Assembly: GCF_003056055.1 (NCBI RefSeq)
Contig: NZ_PYFP01000002.1
Coordinates: 248,001 to 312,000, forward strand
DNA length: 64,000 nt
Direction: 5' to 3'
Source of the DNA: Glaciimonas sp. PCH181
GTDB lineage: Bacteria; Pseudomonadota; Gammaproteobacteria; Burkholderiales; Burkholderiaceae_D
Shown: in pieces, positions 26,764 through 35,484 of the stretch
Position numbering within the stretch: the first letter of the stretch is position 1
Layout of the letters: each line of letters begins with the position of its first letter
Notes under the pieces: model-generated
Seen by the model: the letters and a program-made list of their open reading frames with translations, nothing else
What the model was told of the DNA's origin: nothing
The model's database searches: none
Translations under genes and position numbers: made by a program

Positions 26764-27468
26764 TTACACTGAGCGCGTGATGCCACCATCTACGCGGATA
26801 TTTTGGCCAGTAATATAGCCAGCAGCTTCAGAGGCAAGGAAAGCGATCACACCCGCAATTTCGCTGCTCTTACCGTAGCGTTCCATCGGAATGCGGCTGC
26901 GGAATTCTTCCTTTTCTGGCAGGCTGTCGATAAAGCCCGGCAGCACGTTATTCATGCGAATATTTTGCGAAGCATATTTATCTGCGTACAACTTTGTGAA
27001 AGCAGCTAAGCCAGCGCGGAATATCCCCGATGTCGGGAATACAGGATCAGGCTCGAAAGCGGCAAATGTAGAAATATTGATAATTACGCCAGATTTCTGT
27101 TGCAGCATGATCGGTGTGACCAGCCGCGTCGGGCGCACAGCATTGAGGAAATAAACATCCATCCCCTTGTGCCAATCTTCATCCGTCAGTTCCAGAACAG
27201 GGGCGCGCGGACCATGACCGGCGCTGTTGACCAAAACATCAATCCGGCCCCATTTCTCAACAACCTGATCCACCAGCCGCTTCAAATCGTCGTTGGACTG
27301 GTTCGAGCCGGTAATGCCAATACCGCCCAATTCCTTCGCCAAAGCCTCGCCTTTTCCAGACGATGAAAGAATCGCCACACGAAAGCCATCCTGCGCCAGT
27401 TTACGGGCCGCATCAGCACCCATCCCGCTTCCGCCAGCCGTTACAATAGCTACTTTTTCATTTGACAT
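26764..27468 (-). CDS. Short-chain dehydrogenase/reductase
   Basis: NAD(P)-dependent oxidoreductase of 234 residues with a Rossmann Gly motif near the start (TAGGSGMGADAARKLA) and NSAGHGPR for the structural NAG motif. The usual catalytic Tyr-x3-Lys is atypical: after NISTFAAFEPDPVFPTSG the protein has FRAGLAAFTKLYADKYA, so the Tyr is replaced by Phe or Ile in the expected place and the Lys is missing. The C-terminal GYITGQNIRVDGG is normal. It may therefore have an altered or lost dehydrogenase function. It is transcribed away from a LysR gene, which probably regulates it. Confidence 0.85.
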   Translation of the reverse strand: MSNEKVAIVTAGGSGMGADAARKLAQDGFRVAILSSSGKGEALAKELGGIGITGSNQSNDDLKRLVDQVVEKWGRIDVLVNSAGHGPRAPVLELTDEDWHKGMDVYFLNAVRPTRLVTPIMLQQKSGVIINISTFAAFEPDPVFPTSGIFRAGLAAFTKLYADKYASQNIRMNNVLPGFIDSLPEKEEFRSRIPMERYGKSSEIAGVIAFLASEAAGYITGQNIRVDGGITRSV

Positions 27469-27566
27469 GATTGCTTCCTCTGTTTGTTAGAAAGGCTTAT
27501 TTAGCCATAGATTTTTTTCACGAACCAATCAAAAATAAGCATCTAAGACAGTAGGAAATCTACAGC

Positions 27567-28508
27567 ATGAAATATTGGGGATCGCGCCGCAGTACATTGC
27601 CAACACTCAACCACCTTGTGGCGCTTGAAGCGACCGCGCGTCTGGGCAGCTTCAGGGCTGCGGCAGAAGAAATGCATCTGACCCAAGGCGCTGTGGCACA
27701 GCAGATTCGCGCTTTGGAAAGTGAACTTGGCTATCCCCTCTTCGTCCGTCAGCCACGCGGGCTGAGCACCACCACTCAAGGAGCGGATTACGTCGATCGT
27801 GTCAGGCTAGCCTTAGGGATCATTGGCGATGCCACCAAGGAATTTCTAGATCAAAATCAGCAAAGTGCCCCAGGACGACTAACGCTGAGTACCACGTCCG
27901 CTTTCGCCAGCCGCTGGCTGATTCCACGCTTACCCCGATTGGCCGAGGCTTATCCTGACATTTCCATCATGATCGATGCTTCGGACGTGGTACGACCTTT
28001 GTATGGCAAAGGACGGGTGGATATGGCGATCCGATGGGGCGTGCCCCCATTTGCGGAAGGTAATGCGCAATTTTTGCTACCGGGAAAGGCCATTCCGGTA
28101 TGTGCGCCTATCCTGATCGCGCAGAAACAACTCAGCAGCCCGGAAAGTCTGGCTGACATGCCGCTTATCTCAGACAGTCATAACAACTGGAAGCGCTGGT
28201 TTGACGCGTATAGAATCACCGGCACCAGACCAACAGGCTTGACGTTCTCTCAAACCAGTTTAGCGCTGGAAGCGGCCGAGCAAGGAATGGGAATTGCGCT
28301 GGTACCCGAGGTTTTGGTGGAAACCGCCTTGAAAACCGGCGCGTTGGTGCAAGCGATAGGCGGGCAATATCAGTTGGATACAGACGTCGGATTTTATATC
28401 CTCACCGCACTGCCCTACCCCGGCGAATCGATCACCGGAAAAGTCGTCAGCTGGTTGCTGGAAGAAGCACGACTGAGCCAGCTAAACCAGCTAAAAATTA
28501 ACGAATGA
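27567..28508 (+). CDS. LysR-family regulator, GcvA-like
   Basis: 313-residue regulator with N-terminal helix-turn-helix (ATARLGSFRAAAEEMHLTQGAVAQQIRALE) and a GcvA-type effector domain (LIPRLPRLAEAYPDISI, DMAIRWG). It is divergent from the SDR/RidA pair across 98 bases, which it most likely controls. It faces the binding-protein gene of the next locus tail to tail. Confidence 0.92.
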   Translation: MKYWGSRRSTLPTLNHLVALEATARLGSFRAAAEEMHLTQGAVAQQIRALESELGYPLFVRQPRGLSTTTQGADYVDRVRLALGIIGDATKEFLDQNQQSAPGRLTLSTTSAFASRWLIPRLPRLAEAYPDISIMIDASDVVRPLYGKGRVDMAIRWGVPPFAEGNAQFLLPGKAIPVCAPILIAQKQLSSPESLADMPLISDSHNNWKRWFDAYRITGTRPTGLTFSQTSLALEAAEQGMGIALVPEVLVETALKTGALVQAIGGQYQLDTDVGFYILTALPYPGESITGKVVSWLLEEARLSQLNQLKINE

Positions 28509-28586
28509 AGGTCGCCCCAAAAAGACGACCCTGCATCAACGTACTTTTTTAGCCAGTGAGATTCGCATCAGATTTCATGCAAACAA

Positions 28587-29633
28587 TCAGCGCTCGACCG
28601 AGCGATTCCAGCGATTGTTCCAGTCATTGCGCTTCTCATTGATGACATCCCAATCTACCGTATTGATATGTTTCATCAACTGATCGACCTTGCCCAACTT
28701 GGCCTGCACCGCATCCGGCACTTTGACGTTTTTGTTGATTGGAATCGTATTCACGTATTCCATCGCCTTGGTTTGCGACGACACGCCCAATAGATATTCA
28801 ATCAGTTTTTGCGACAGATCCTGCTCCGAATTATTCTTCAATGCACAAGCACCGGTCATCAGCAATACCCCACCTTCTTTAGGCGTGGCAAATTCAGCTG
28901 GAATACCTTTAACTTTCAAATTCGCAATCGCCGTCGATGTCAGCGGGAAAATTGCCGCTTCGCCGGTCTGCACCATCTCTGAAATCTTGGCCGAACTGGA
29001 GACATATTCCAGCACGTTTGGACCGACCGTCGTCGCCCACTTCTGGAAGCCAGGATCCACGTTCTTGTCGGTGCCGCCGAATTGGCGATTCAGCATCAAG
29101 AAACTATGCAACCCGAAAGTACTGGTCGAAATAGACTGGAATACGACCTTGCCTTTGTATTTTGGATCGGCAAAATCCATCCATGATGTCGGCGCCGCCC
29201 AGCCTTTTTGGTCAAACAATTTCTTGTTATAGCCGATGCCGACAATTCCAAGTTCGATCCCTACCGCCTGATCGTTCGCCATGCGCGCATAAGGATAAAT
29301 TTCTTTGAACACCGGCGTTTCGTTTAACTTCTGGCATAAGCCCATGCCGATCGCCCGATACATCACGCCATCGTCGAGAAACACGACATGCATCTGCGGC
29401 TTGTCCTTTTGCGCCTGCATTTTGGCGATGATGTCGGACGACGTCCCCGCGACCACAACGATTTTCACGTTATTGGCTTTTTCAAATTCCGGGAAAATAT
29501 AACTGGTGTAATTTTTTTCTAAACTGCCACCGTTCATACCGACATACAGGGTGCGCGTTTGCGCACTTGCCGTCGTCGCGACCCCCAACGCTGACAGAAG
29601 GCTTGCCACCAAAAACAGATGCTTGAATTTCAT
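28587..29633 (-). CDS. ABC transporter periplasmic binding protein, PotD/family-1 type
   Basis: Periplasmic solute-binding protein, 348 residues from ATG 29633 (GGAGTGGGAATC upstream). Cleavable signal peptide MKFKHLFLVASLLSALG...TASAQ. The mature protein has the polyamine/ferric type fold signs: FPEFEKANNVKIVVVAG, AQKDKPQMHVVFLDDG, YNKKLF and FADPKYKGKVVF. It is the last gene of a minus-strand run that includes the matching ATPase and two permeases 3 to 6 kb upstream, separated from them by the oxidoreductase genes. It probably binds a cationic or zwitterionic nitrogen compound. Confidence 0.88.
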   Translation of the reverse strand: MKFKHLFLVASLLSALGVATTASAQTRTLYVGMNGGSLEKNYTSYIFPEFEKANNVKIVVVAGTSSDIIAKMQAQKDKPQMHVVFLDDGVMYRAIGMGLCQKLNETPVFKEIYPYARMANDQAVGIELGIVGIGYNKKLFDQKGWAAPTSWMDFADPKYKGKVVFQSISTSTFGLHSFLMLNRQFGGTDKNVDPGFQKWATTVGPNVLEYVSSSAKISEMVQTGEAAIFPLTSTAIANLKVKGIPAEFATPKEGGVLLMTGACALKNNSEQDLSQKLIEYLLGVSSQTKAMEYVNTIPINKNVKVPDAVQAKLGKVDQLMKHINTVDWDVINEKRNDWNNRWNRSVER

Positions 29634-29705
29634 GATTCCCACTCCTCGAAGATTAAACAACCCCATGCAGCACACTTGCATTCCCACTCCCGACAATGAC
29701 TGACG

Positions 29706-30839
29706 TCACCCTGCCAAACTAAATCTCTGAATCCCGAACGGCCCAATCGGCGTTGTACTTATACCGCCCTGCACCAGTTCGGCCAATACCTCGCCGACGG
29801 CAGGACCTAGCTGAAAACCAGCGCCGGAAAAACCGAACGCATGCAATAAACCGGGCGTAGTACAACTAGGGCCGAGCACCGGCTGATCATCCGGCATCTC
29901 GCCCTCAATCCCGGTCCAGCTACGGATTACCAGCGCATGCCGCAGCGCCGGAATAATGTCGTAGATCATGCCCATCGTCTGAAACGTGGCTGCAGAGGTC
30001 GGTCGCGTTGCCTCCAGCGCCAATTGATCGCTACCCTGTGCCCGCCCGCGTGCTCCGCCGATGACGAAGTTACCGCGTTCCACCTGACGCGCATAAAAAC
30101 CACCACCGACCAGGCCAAGATTGACATCTACCAGTTTCGGCAATGGCTCGGTGACGAACATGCTCGGATAAATAGGTTGTTCCGGCACCGGCTCACCGAA
30201 CTGAGCCGCCACGTTAGCACCCCAGGCACCGGCACAATTGAGCAGAAAACGGCTCTGTACTTCCAGACCATTATGGGTACGCAAAGTGAAATGTTTACCG
30301 TCAAAGGTCATGCTGTCGACCCGACTACCTTCGTGTATCTGCGCGCCCTGACGTTTTGCTGCGAGCGCAAACCCCGCGGCGACCAAGCGTGGATTAGCGT
30401 GGCCGTCGGTGGCGCACAGCGATGCGCCCACTACTTCTTTGCCCAGCCATGGATAGCGGCTATGCACCGCTTCTCGCCCCATTAATTCTAGCGACAGACC
30501 CAGCGGCTGAGTCAGCTCGCGGTAAGCTTCGAGGATTGCCATGTCGTCCGCACTGCGCGCCAACCTCAGATGGCCGGACATGATGTATTCGCCATCGCTG
30601 CCGATGATTTCCGGCAGGCGTTGCCAGAGCGCATGGGCCCGATCCGCCAACGGCATTTGAATCGGTGCGCGGCCCTGACGGCGCACGCCGCCATAGTTGA
30701 CACCGCTAGCCTGCGCGCCGCACCAACCCTGCTCTAACAGGACGACTGAACGCTGCTGACCGCGCAGCGCCAGCGCCGCAGAACTGCCCATTATGCCGCC
30801 GCCGATAATCGCAACATCAGCTATCAGACGCTCGGTCAT
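29706..30839 (-). CDS. FAD-dependent amino-acid oxidoreductase (DAO family), catalytic subunit
   Basis: 377-residue flavoprotein starting MTERLIADVAIIGGGIMGSSAALALRG, where the Rossmann FAD motif GGGIMGSS is at residues 13-20. It continues with VVLLEQGWCGAQASGVNYGGVR and the C-terminal GLLHAFGFSGAGFQLGPAVGEVLAELV of DAO-type enzymes. The ATG overlaps the previous stop as ATGA; a longer reading frame runs back through that gene but is an artefact. It resembles the HcnC/OoxB/hydroxyproline-dehydrogenase beta subunit. With the next two genes it forms a membrane-linked amine or imino-acid dehydrogenase. The substrate is uncertain. Confidence 0.87.
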   Translation of the reverse strand: MTERLIADVAIIGGGIMGSSAALALRGQQRSVVLLEQGWCGAQASGVNYGGVRRQGRAPIQMPLADRAHALWQRLPEIIGSDGEYIMSGHLRLARSADDMAILEAYRELTQPLGLSLELMGREAVHSRYPWLGKEVVGASLCATDGHANPRLVAAGFALAAKRQGAQIHEGSRVDSMTFDGKHFTLRTHNGLEVQSRFLLNCAGAWGANVAAQFGEPVPEQPIYPSMFVTEPLPKLVDVNLGLVGGGFYARQVERGNFVIGGARGRAQGSDQLALEATRPTSAATFQTMGMIYDIIPALRHALVIRSWTGIEGEMPDDQPVLGPSCTTPGLLHAFGFSGAGFQLGPAVGEVLAELVQGGISTTPIGPFGIQRFSLAG

Positions 30840-32242
30840 GGCAACTCCTGTGAAGATGTTGCAAGCTGTTGCGCCAGCATGACGGACGCCACCGGAAACG
30901 GCTTGACCGGCGGTTGTCCGCGCAAACGACCGACTTCGGCCACCGTTTTGCCCGAGGCGCAGGCCAGAATCTCCGCTGCTGCCGCCCCGCAAACCCGCCC
31001 CTGACAACGTCCCATGCCAACTCGTGTCAAGGCTTTGAGCCGATTCATTTCGATTGTGTCGGCATGTTGTACGCTGCGGCGCAACTCGCCAGCAGTAATC
31101 TCCTCGCAACGACAGATCACCAGATCGTCCGCAGCTTCTCTGGCCCAATGTACCGGCACCGGGAACGCACTTTCCAACCCGCGCCGAAACGCTTGAATCC
31201 CTTGCAATGCGTGATCGATACGGGCGGCCTGCGCCAGCACCACCGGCTTGCCCATATCCTGTAACAACGCCAGCGCAGCACGTTGCCCGGCCAATTCCGC
31301 AGCATCCGCACCGGCGATACCACTGCCATCACCGGCCAGATAAATGCCAGGCACACTGCTGCGGCCTGCCGCATCACGCACCGGCAACCATTGTTGATTG
31401 AGACTATCGAATTCAAAGGCACAACCAGCCAGATCAGCGAGTTGGGTTTCTGAACGCAAGCCGAAACCGGCAGCCACAGCCGCGCATTCGAGCTGTTCCG
31501 ATTTACCATTGCGCTGCCAGGTAATCTGCCGCACTTTCAGATCGCCGCTAACCGCGATGTTGTCCACGCCTTCAACGATGCGAATACCGCGACTGCGCAA
31601 CCAGCCAATAAAATACAAACCCTTGGCGAACGTCAGCGGTTGCCGCAGCAAGGCCCCGGTTGCGCGCAACTTGCCAGAAAATGATGCAGTATCGAGCACT
31701 GCTACAACGTCGGCACCGGCCTTCGCATACTGATAGGCAACCAGATACAGCAACGGCCCGGAACCGACCAGCACGATCCGACCACCGATCACACAGCCCT
31801 GCGCTTTCAATGCGACTTGCGCCGCGCCCAGCGTGTAGACGCCCGGCAACAACCAGCCCGGAAACGGCATGATGCGGTCCATCGCGCCGGTACACAGGAT
31901 CATGTGGGAGAAGTCGAGTATCTGATGACGGCCCTGATGCAGCAAGTCGAGTTGCCCGGCATCACAGTTCCACACCAGCGTTTCCGGTCGATAGTCGACC
32001 TGCGCACGCAACGCGTTAAAAGATTGATGAATCGCGTCCGCCTTGGCCGACTCGAAACCATACAAAGTCTTTTTAGAGCGCTGAAATCCTTCCGGCGGCT
32101 GGCGGTATATTTGCCCGCCAGAACGTACATTTTCATCCACCACTATCGGGTGCAGCCCTGCCGCCACCAGCGTTTCAGCGGCCCGCACACCGGCTGGACC
32201 TGCACCGACAATCACAATCGAAGGCGGCTTGCTGCTGCTCAT
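30836..32242 (-). CDS. NAD(P)/FAD oxidoreductase with BFD-type [2Fe-2S] domain (HcnB/OoxA-like)
   Basis: 468-residue subunit with an N-terminal FAD Rossmann motif VGAGPAGVRAAETLVAAG, a central NAD-type motif (VLVGSGPLLYLVAYQYAKAG) and a GIYLAGDGSGIAGADAA flavin closing motif. The C-terminal iron-sulfur region contains CRC (ICRCEEIT) and C-x4-C (GRCQGRVCGAAAAE). It transfers electrons from the catalytic flavoprotein. Start overlaps the preceding small ferredoxin-like gene by four bases and its stop overlaps the catalytic subunit, so the three are stoichiometrically coupled. Confidence 0.88.
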   Translation of the reverse strand: MSSSKPPSIVIVGAGPAGVRAAETLVAAGLHPIVVDENVRSGGQIYRQPPEGFQRSKKTLYGFESAKADAIHQSFNALRAQVDYRPETLVWNCDAGQLDLLHQGRHQILDFSHMILCTGAMDRIMPFPGWLLPGVYTLGAAQVALKAQGCVIGGRIVLVGSGPLLYLVAYQYAKAGADVVAVLDTASFSGKLRATGALLRQPLTFAKGLYFIGWLRSRGIRIVEGVDNIAVSGDLKVRQITWQRNGKSEQLECAAVAAGFGLRSETQLADLAGCAFEFDSLNQQWLPVRDAAGRSSVPGIYLAGDGSGIAGADAAELAGQRAALALLQDMGKPVVLAQAARIDHALQGIQAFRRGLESAFPVPVHWAREAADDLVICRCEEITAGELRRSVQHADTIEMNRLKALTRVGMGRCQGRVCGAAAAEILACASGKTVAEVGRLRGQPPVKPFPVASVMLAQQLATSSQELP

Positions 32243-32532
32243 GCGTCACCTCGGATACCGCTGGTTAACAAACGCATGCCCGGCTGAATCAGGGTCGTAC
32301 AAGCCCGCAACGGCGCGCCATCTTCAGTGCGCATCCAGCAATCCTGACAAGCGCCAATCAGGCAAAATCCGGCACGCGGCATACCGCTGAATTCGGACAC
32401 ACGGACCCGGTCGCCGCTGGTCAGCACGGCGGTCAAAACGCTGTCGCCGCTGAGACCTGTCACAGCCTCACCGTCTAGCCAGAACGCGACCGGCGAGCGC
32501 TCTGTTTCAGCTACTCTGATAAGAATCGTCAT
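32239..32532 (-). CDS. Small [2Fe-2S] subunit (HcnA/OoxC-like)
   Basis: 97-residue ferredoxin-like subunit with a single cluster motif, C-x4-C-x2-C (CLIGACQDC) and a fourth Cys twelve residues on (LRACTT). The N-terminal half contains VAFWLDGEAV and GDSVLTAVL. Proteins of this size occur with the two flavoproteins that follow in hydrogen-cyanide synthase, octopine/nopaline oxidase and D-hydroxyproline dehydrogenase. It overlaps genes on both sides by four bases. Confidence 0.88.
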   Translation of the reverse strand: MTILIRVAETERSPVAFWLDGEAVTGLSGDSVLTAVLTSGDRVRVSEFSGMPRAGFCLIGACQDCWMRTEDGAPLRACTTLIQPGMRLLTSGIRGDA

Positions 32533-33326
32533 GCTTGCTGCCCAATCAATACCTTATCCAATCCATAGACGCGATCCAGAATCAGCATTGCGACACCAGT
32601 AATCAAAATCATCAGCGCCGATACCGATGCCATCATCGGATCAATCGATTCGGTGGCGTACATATACATGCGTACCGGCAGCGTCATCGTTGCTGGCGTG
32701 GTGACAAAAATCGACATCGTCAATTCATCGAAACTGTTAATGAAAGCCAGCAGCCAGCCGCCGGTCAATCCCGGCAGAATCATCGGCAGCGTGATCCGCC
32801 GAAAAACGGTCCATGGTCCGGCCCCTAACGACTGCGCGGCATGCTCTGCGCTTTTATCCATACCGACCACCGCCGCCAGCACCAGCCGCAACACATACGG
32901 CGTAATCACCACGACGTGCGATACCACCAGCCAGCCAAACGATCCCGCCACCCCTAAAGCCGCAAAAAGTCGCATCAAAGCGACGCCCAGCACCAGCGTA
33001 GGAATGATCAACGGCGATAGAAATAATGCATTCAGAAAATCGCGTCCAGGAAATTGAAAACGTCCAATCGCCAGTCCGGCAGGCAATGCTATACACACCG
33101 ACACAGTCGCGGAGATGAACGCCAGCTGCAAACTGATATAGAACGAATCGACAAAATTAGGATGATCGAATATTGCCCTGAACCAGCGCAACGAAATACC
33201 GTGCGTCGGCAACGACAATGTATCGCCCGGCGTGAACGCTACCAGGCAAACAATCAGCAATGGTGCCAGTACGAAGGCCACCACCAACGCATGAAAAAGT
33301 AATGAAATCGGACCATTTTTACGCAT
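32529..33326 (-). CDS. ABC transporter permease, PotC-like
   Basis: Inner-membrane permease of 265 residues with six hydrophobic segments. The EAA loop is KSAEHAAQSLGAGPWTVFRRITLPMILPG. It pairs with the PotB-like permease 12 bases upstream to form the channel of a polyamine/opine-type importer. Its stop overlaps the start of the [2Fe-2S] subunit, tying transport to oxidation of the substrate. Confidence 0.92.
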   Translation of the reverse strand: MRKNGPISLLFHALVVAFVLAPLLIVCLVAFTPGDTLSLPTHGISLRWFRAIFDHPNFVDSFYISLQLAFISATVSVCIALPAGLAIGRFQFPGRDFLNALFLSPLIIPTLVLGVALMRLFAALGVAGSFGWLVVSHVVVITPYVLRLVLAAVVGMDKSAEHAAQSLGAGPWTVFRRITLPMILPGLTGGWLLAFINSFDELTMSIFVTTPATMTLPVRMYMYATESIDPMMASVSALMILITGVAMLILDRVYGLDKVLIGQQA

Positions 33327-33338
33327 CTGGTCTCTCCC

Positions 33339-34196
33339 TTAACCCAAAACTTTGGAATACTTGCGTTCCAAAATCCGGTTGTAACTCAACATGATCAGTA
33401 AATTCGCGACCAGCAGAATGATGGCAATCGATGCCCCCATCGGCCAATTCAACGAACCCAGAAATTCATCATAGACGGACGTTGCCACGACTTTCAATCG
33501 ACGTCCGCCCAGCAATCCCGGAATCGCAAAGGCGCTGGCGCTGAGCCCGAAAACGATCAGACTGCCGGACAGAATACCGGGCAAAATCTGCGGCAAAACG
33601 ATGCGACGCAAGATAGTCGGTTGTGACGCATTCAGGGATAGCGCTGCGTGTTCCACCGCCGGGTCTAGTCGCTGCACCGAAGTCCAGACCGGAATCACCA
33701 TGAACGGCAACATTACATGCACCAGTGCGACGACCATTGCGCCGGTGGTGTACAACAGTTTTGCTGGCGGTATGCCGAACCAGCCCAGCATCGTATTGAC
33801 CAGACCGTCGGCGCTCAGCAACATGCTCCAGCCAAATGCGCGGACCACGACTGAAACCAGCAACGGTGCCAGAATTACGATCAGAAAAATCGATCGCCAC
33901 GGCTTGCGCATGCGGCTTAATACATACGCTTCCGGCGCGCCGATCAGGATACAGATCAGCGTTGTAAGTGCTGCCACCCAGAAGGTGCGCAGGAAAATAC
34001 CTTGATAATATTCATCGCTGACGACTTGCCAATAATTGTTGAAACTATAGGTTGCCTTGATGCCGGTAATCGCATCGAAGCCATTGAAAGACAAGATAAA
34101 CGTCAGCAGCAACGGCACCAGCACCATCGTAAAAAATACAATAATGCCAGGCGCTGTCAACAGATACGGCAGCGGCGATACGCGCGGTTTATCCAT
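33339..34196 (-). CDS. ABC transporter permease, PotB-like
   Basis: 285-residue permease with six helices, starting MDKPRVSPLPYLLTAPGIIVFF. The EAA loop is DPAVEHAALSLNASQPTILRRIVLPQILPG. It overlaps the ATPase gene by eight bases and precedes the PotC-like partner. Confidence 0.92.
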   Translation of the reverse strand: MDKPRVSPLPYLLTAPGIIVFFTMVLVPLLLTFILSFNGFDAITGIKATYSFNNYWQVVSDEYYQGIFLRTFWVAALTTLICILIGAPEAYVLSRMRKPWRSIFLIVILAPLLVSVVVRAFGWSMLLSADGLVNTMLGWFGIPPAKLLYTTGAMVVALVHVMLPFMVIPVWTSVQRLDPAVEHAALSLNASQPTILRRIVLPQILPGILSGSLIVFGLSASAFAIPGLLGGRRLKVVATSVYDEFLGSLNWPMGASIAIILLVANLLIMLSYNRILERKYSKVLG

Positions 34197-35265
34197 GCAC
34201 TACTCCGCCTGCCTGACGACGAACTACGTGCATCGCTTGCGGCGACCAGCGCAATGAAACCTGATGACCAGCCGCGCACTCTGCCTGACCGCAGTTCTGC
34301 CAGATTGCCAGCACATCGCCCAATTCAGTGCCGATCCGATATAGCCATTGATTGCCAAGGAAAAAACTGGCCTGCACCTCGCCACGGATCATTTCATCGT
34401 GTTGATTACAACGCTCCAGTTTTTCTGGACGCAGACATAACGTCGCCTCATCCCCGACTTGCAGATTGGTATCGGTAACGTGCAGCAACTGCGCGCCGAC
34501 GCGTAACGTCGCGCCTTGCGAACTTTGCGATTCAACCTTGCCGATAAACAGATTCGCCTTACCCACAAACTGCGACACAAATTGATTGGCGGGGTTTTCA
34601 TAGGTATCGAACGGCTTACCGATCTGCACTGCCCGCCCGGCTTCCATCACCACTACGCGGTCGCTCATTGAGAGCGCTTCCGATTGGTCGTGCGTGACCA
34701 TGATGGTGGTGGTGCCGACCTTGCGCTGAATCTCGCGCAATTCGATCTGCATATCTTCACGCAGCTTGGCATCCAGATTCGACATCGGCTCGTCCAGCAG
34801 CAATACCGGCGGTTCAATCACCAAGGCCCGCGCCAGCGCAACACGCTGCCGCTGACCGCCCGACAACTCGCGTGGATAACGATGGCTGAATTTATCCAGA
34901 TGCACCAGCGCCAGCGCCTTACTTACGCGCTCGGCACTTTCGCTGTTAGGAACCTTCCGCATCTCCAGGCCAAACCGCACGTTATCGCTAACTGTCATGT
35001 GCGGAAACAACGCATAACTTTGAAACACGATGCCGAGGCCGCGCCGATTCGGTTTCTCGTGCGTAATATCGCGTCCATCCAGAACGACGCTCCCTTGCGT
35101 CGCATCGACAAATCCCGCGATCATCTGCAACGTGGTGGTCTTGCCGCAACCGGACGGGCCTAGCAGCGATACAAACTCGCCTTTCTCGACCGTCAGATTC
35201 AGATTCTCAACTGCAGTGAAATCGCCATAATGTTTCGACAGATTTTCTAATTTCAAAAAAGTCAT
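34189..35265 (-). CDS. ABC transporter ATPase, PotA-like
   Basis: 358-residue ATP-binding subunit with Walker A GPSGCGKTT, Q-loop FQSYALFPHMTV, signature LSGGQRQRVALARAL, Walker B LLLDEPMSNLD and switch His in TMVTHDQSEA. A C-terminal TOBE-type domain follows (about residues 280-350). It powers the PotB/PotC-like permeases encoded downstream. The gene starts 219 bases after the aldehyde dehydrogenase stop; that gap shows no gene. Confidence 0.94.
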   Translation of the reverse strand: MTFLKLENLSKHYGDFTAVENLNLTVEKGEFVSLLGPSGCGKTTTLQMIAGFVDATQGSVVLDGRDITHEKPNRRGLGIVFQSYALFPHMTVSDNVRFGLEMRKVPNSESAERVSKALALVHLDKFSHRYPRELSGGQRQRVALARALVIEPPVLLLDEPMSNLDAKLREDMQIELREIQRKVGTTTIMVTHDQSEALSMSDRVVVMEAGRAVQIGKPFDTYENPANQFVSQFVGKANLFIGKVESQSSQGATLRVGAQLLHVTDTNLQVGDEATLCLRPEKLERCNQHDEMIRGEVQASFFLGNQWLYRIGTELGDVLAIWQNCGQAECAAGHQVSLRWSPQAMHVVRRQAGGVVHG

Positions 35266-35484
35266 GCGGATCTCCTGTACCGGCCTTTTTTATAATTGCG
35301 ATGAGCCAGTATTTGCAACCTGTTGATATAAAATCCGCGCCGCCAAAATGCTAATCATTGGCATCGCTTGTTATTTTTTTGATGGAAACGTCCCTGCGTC
35401 TTTCGAGCAATCATTATTGACCGGACTATGCATGACTGAATGCATCCGCGGGCGCATGCGCCCGGTCGAAATGACTACTTTTGA

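Noticed and set aside
28508..28540. Hairpin GGTCG...CGACC between LysR and binding protein as a terminator
   Set aside because: Only five pairs with a large loop and no adjacent T-run.
29706..31148. 480-codon version of the FAD oxidoreductase
   Set aside because: The first 103 codons run through the upstream flavoprotein gene in another frame; the FAD motif and the ATGA junction place the start at 30839.
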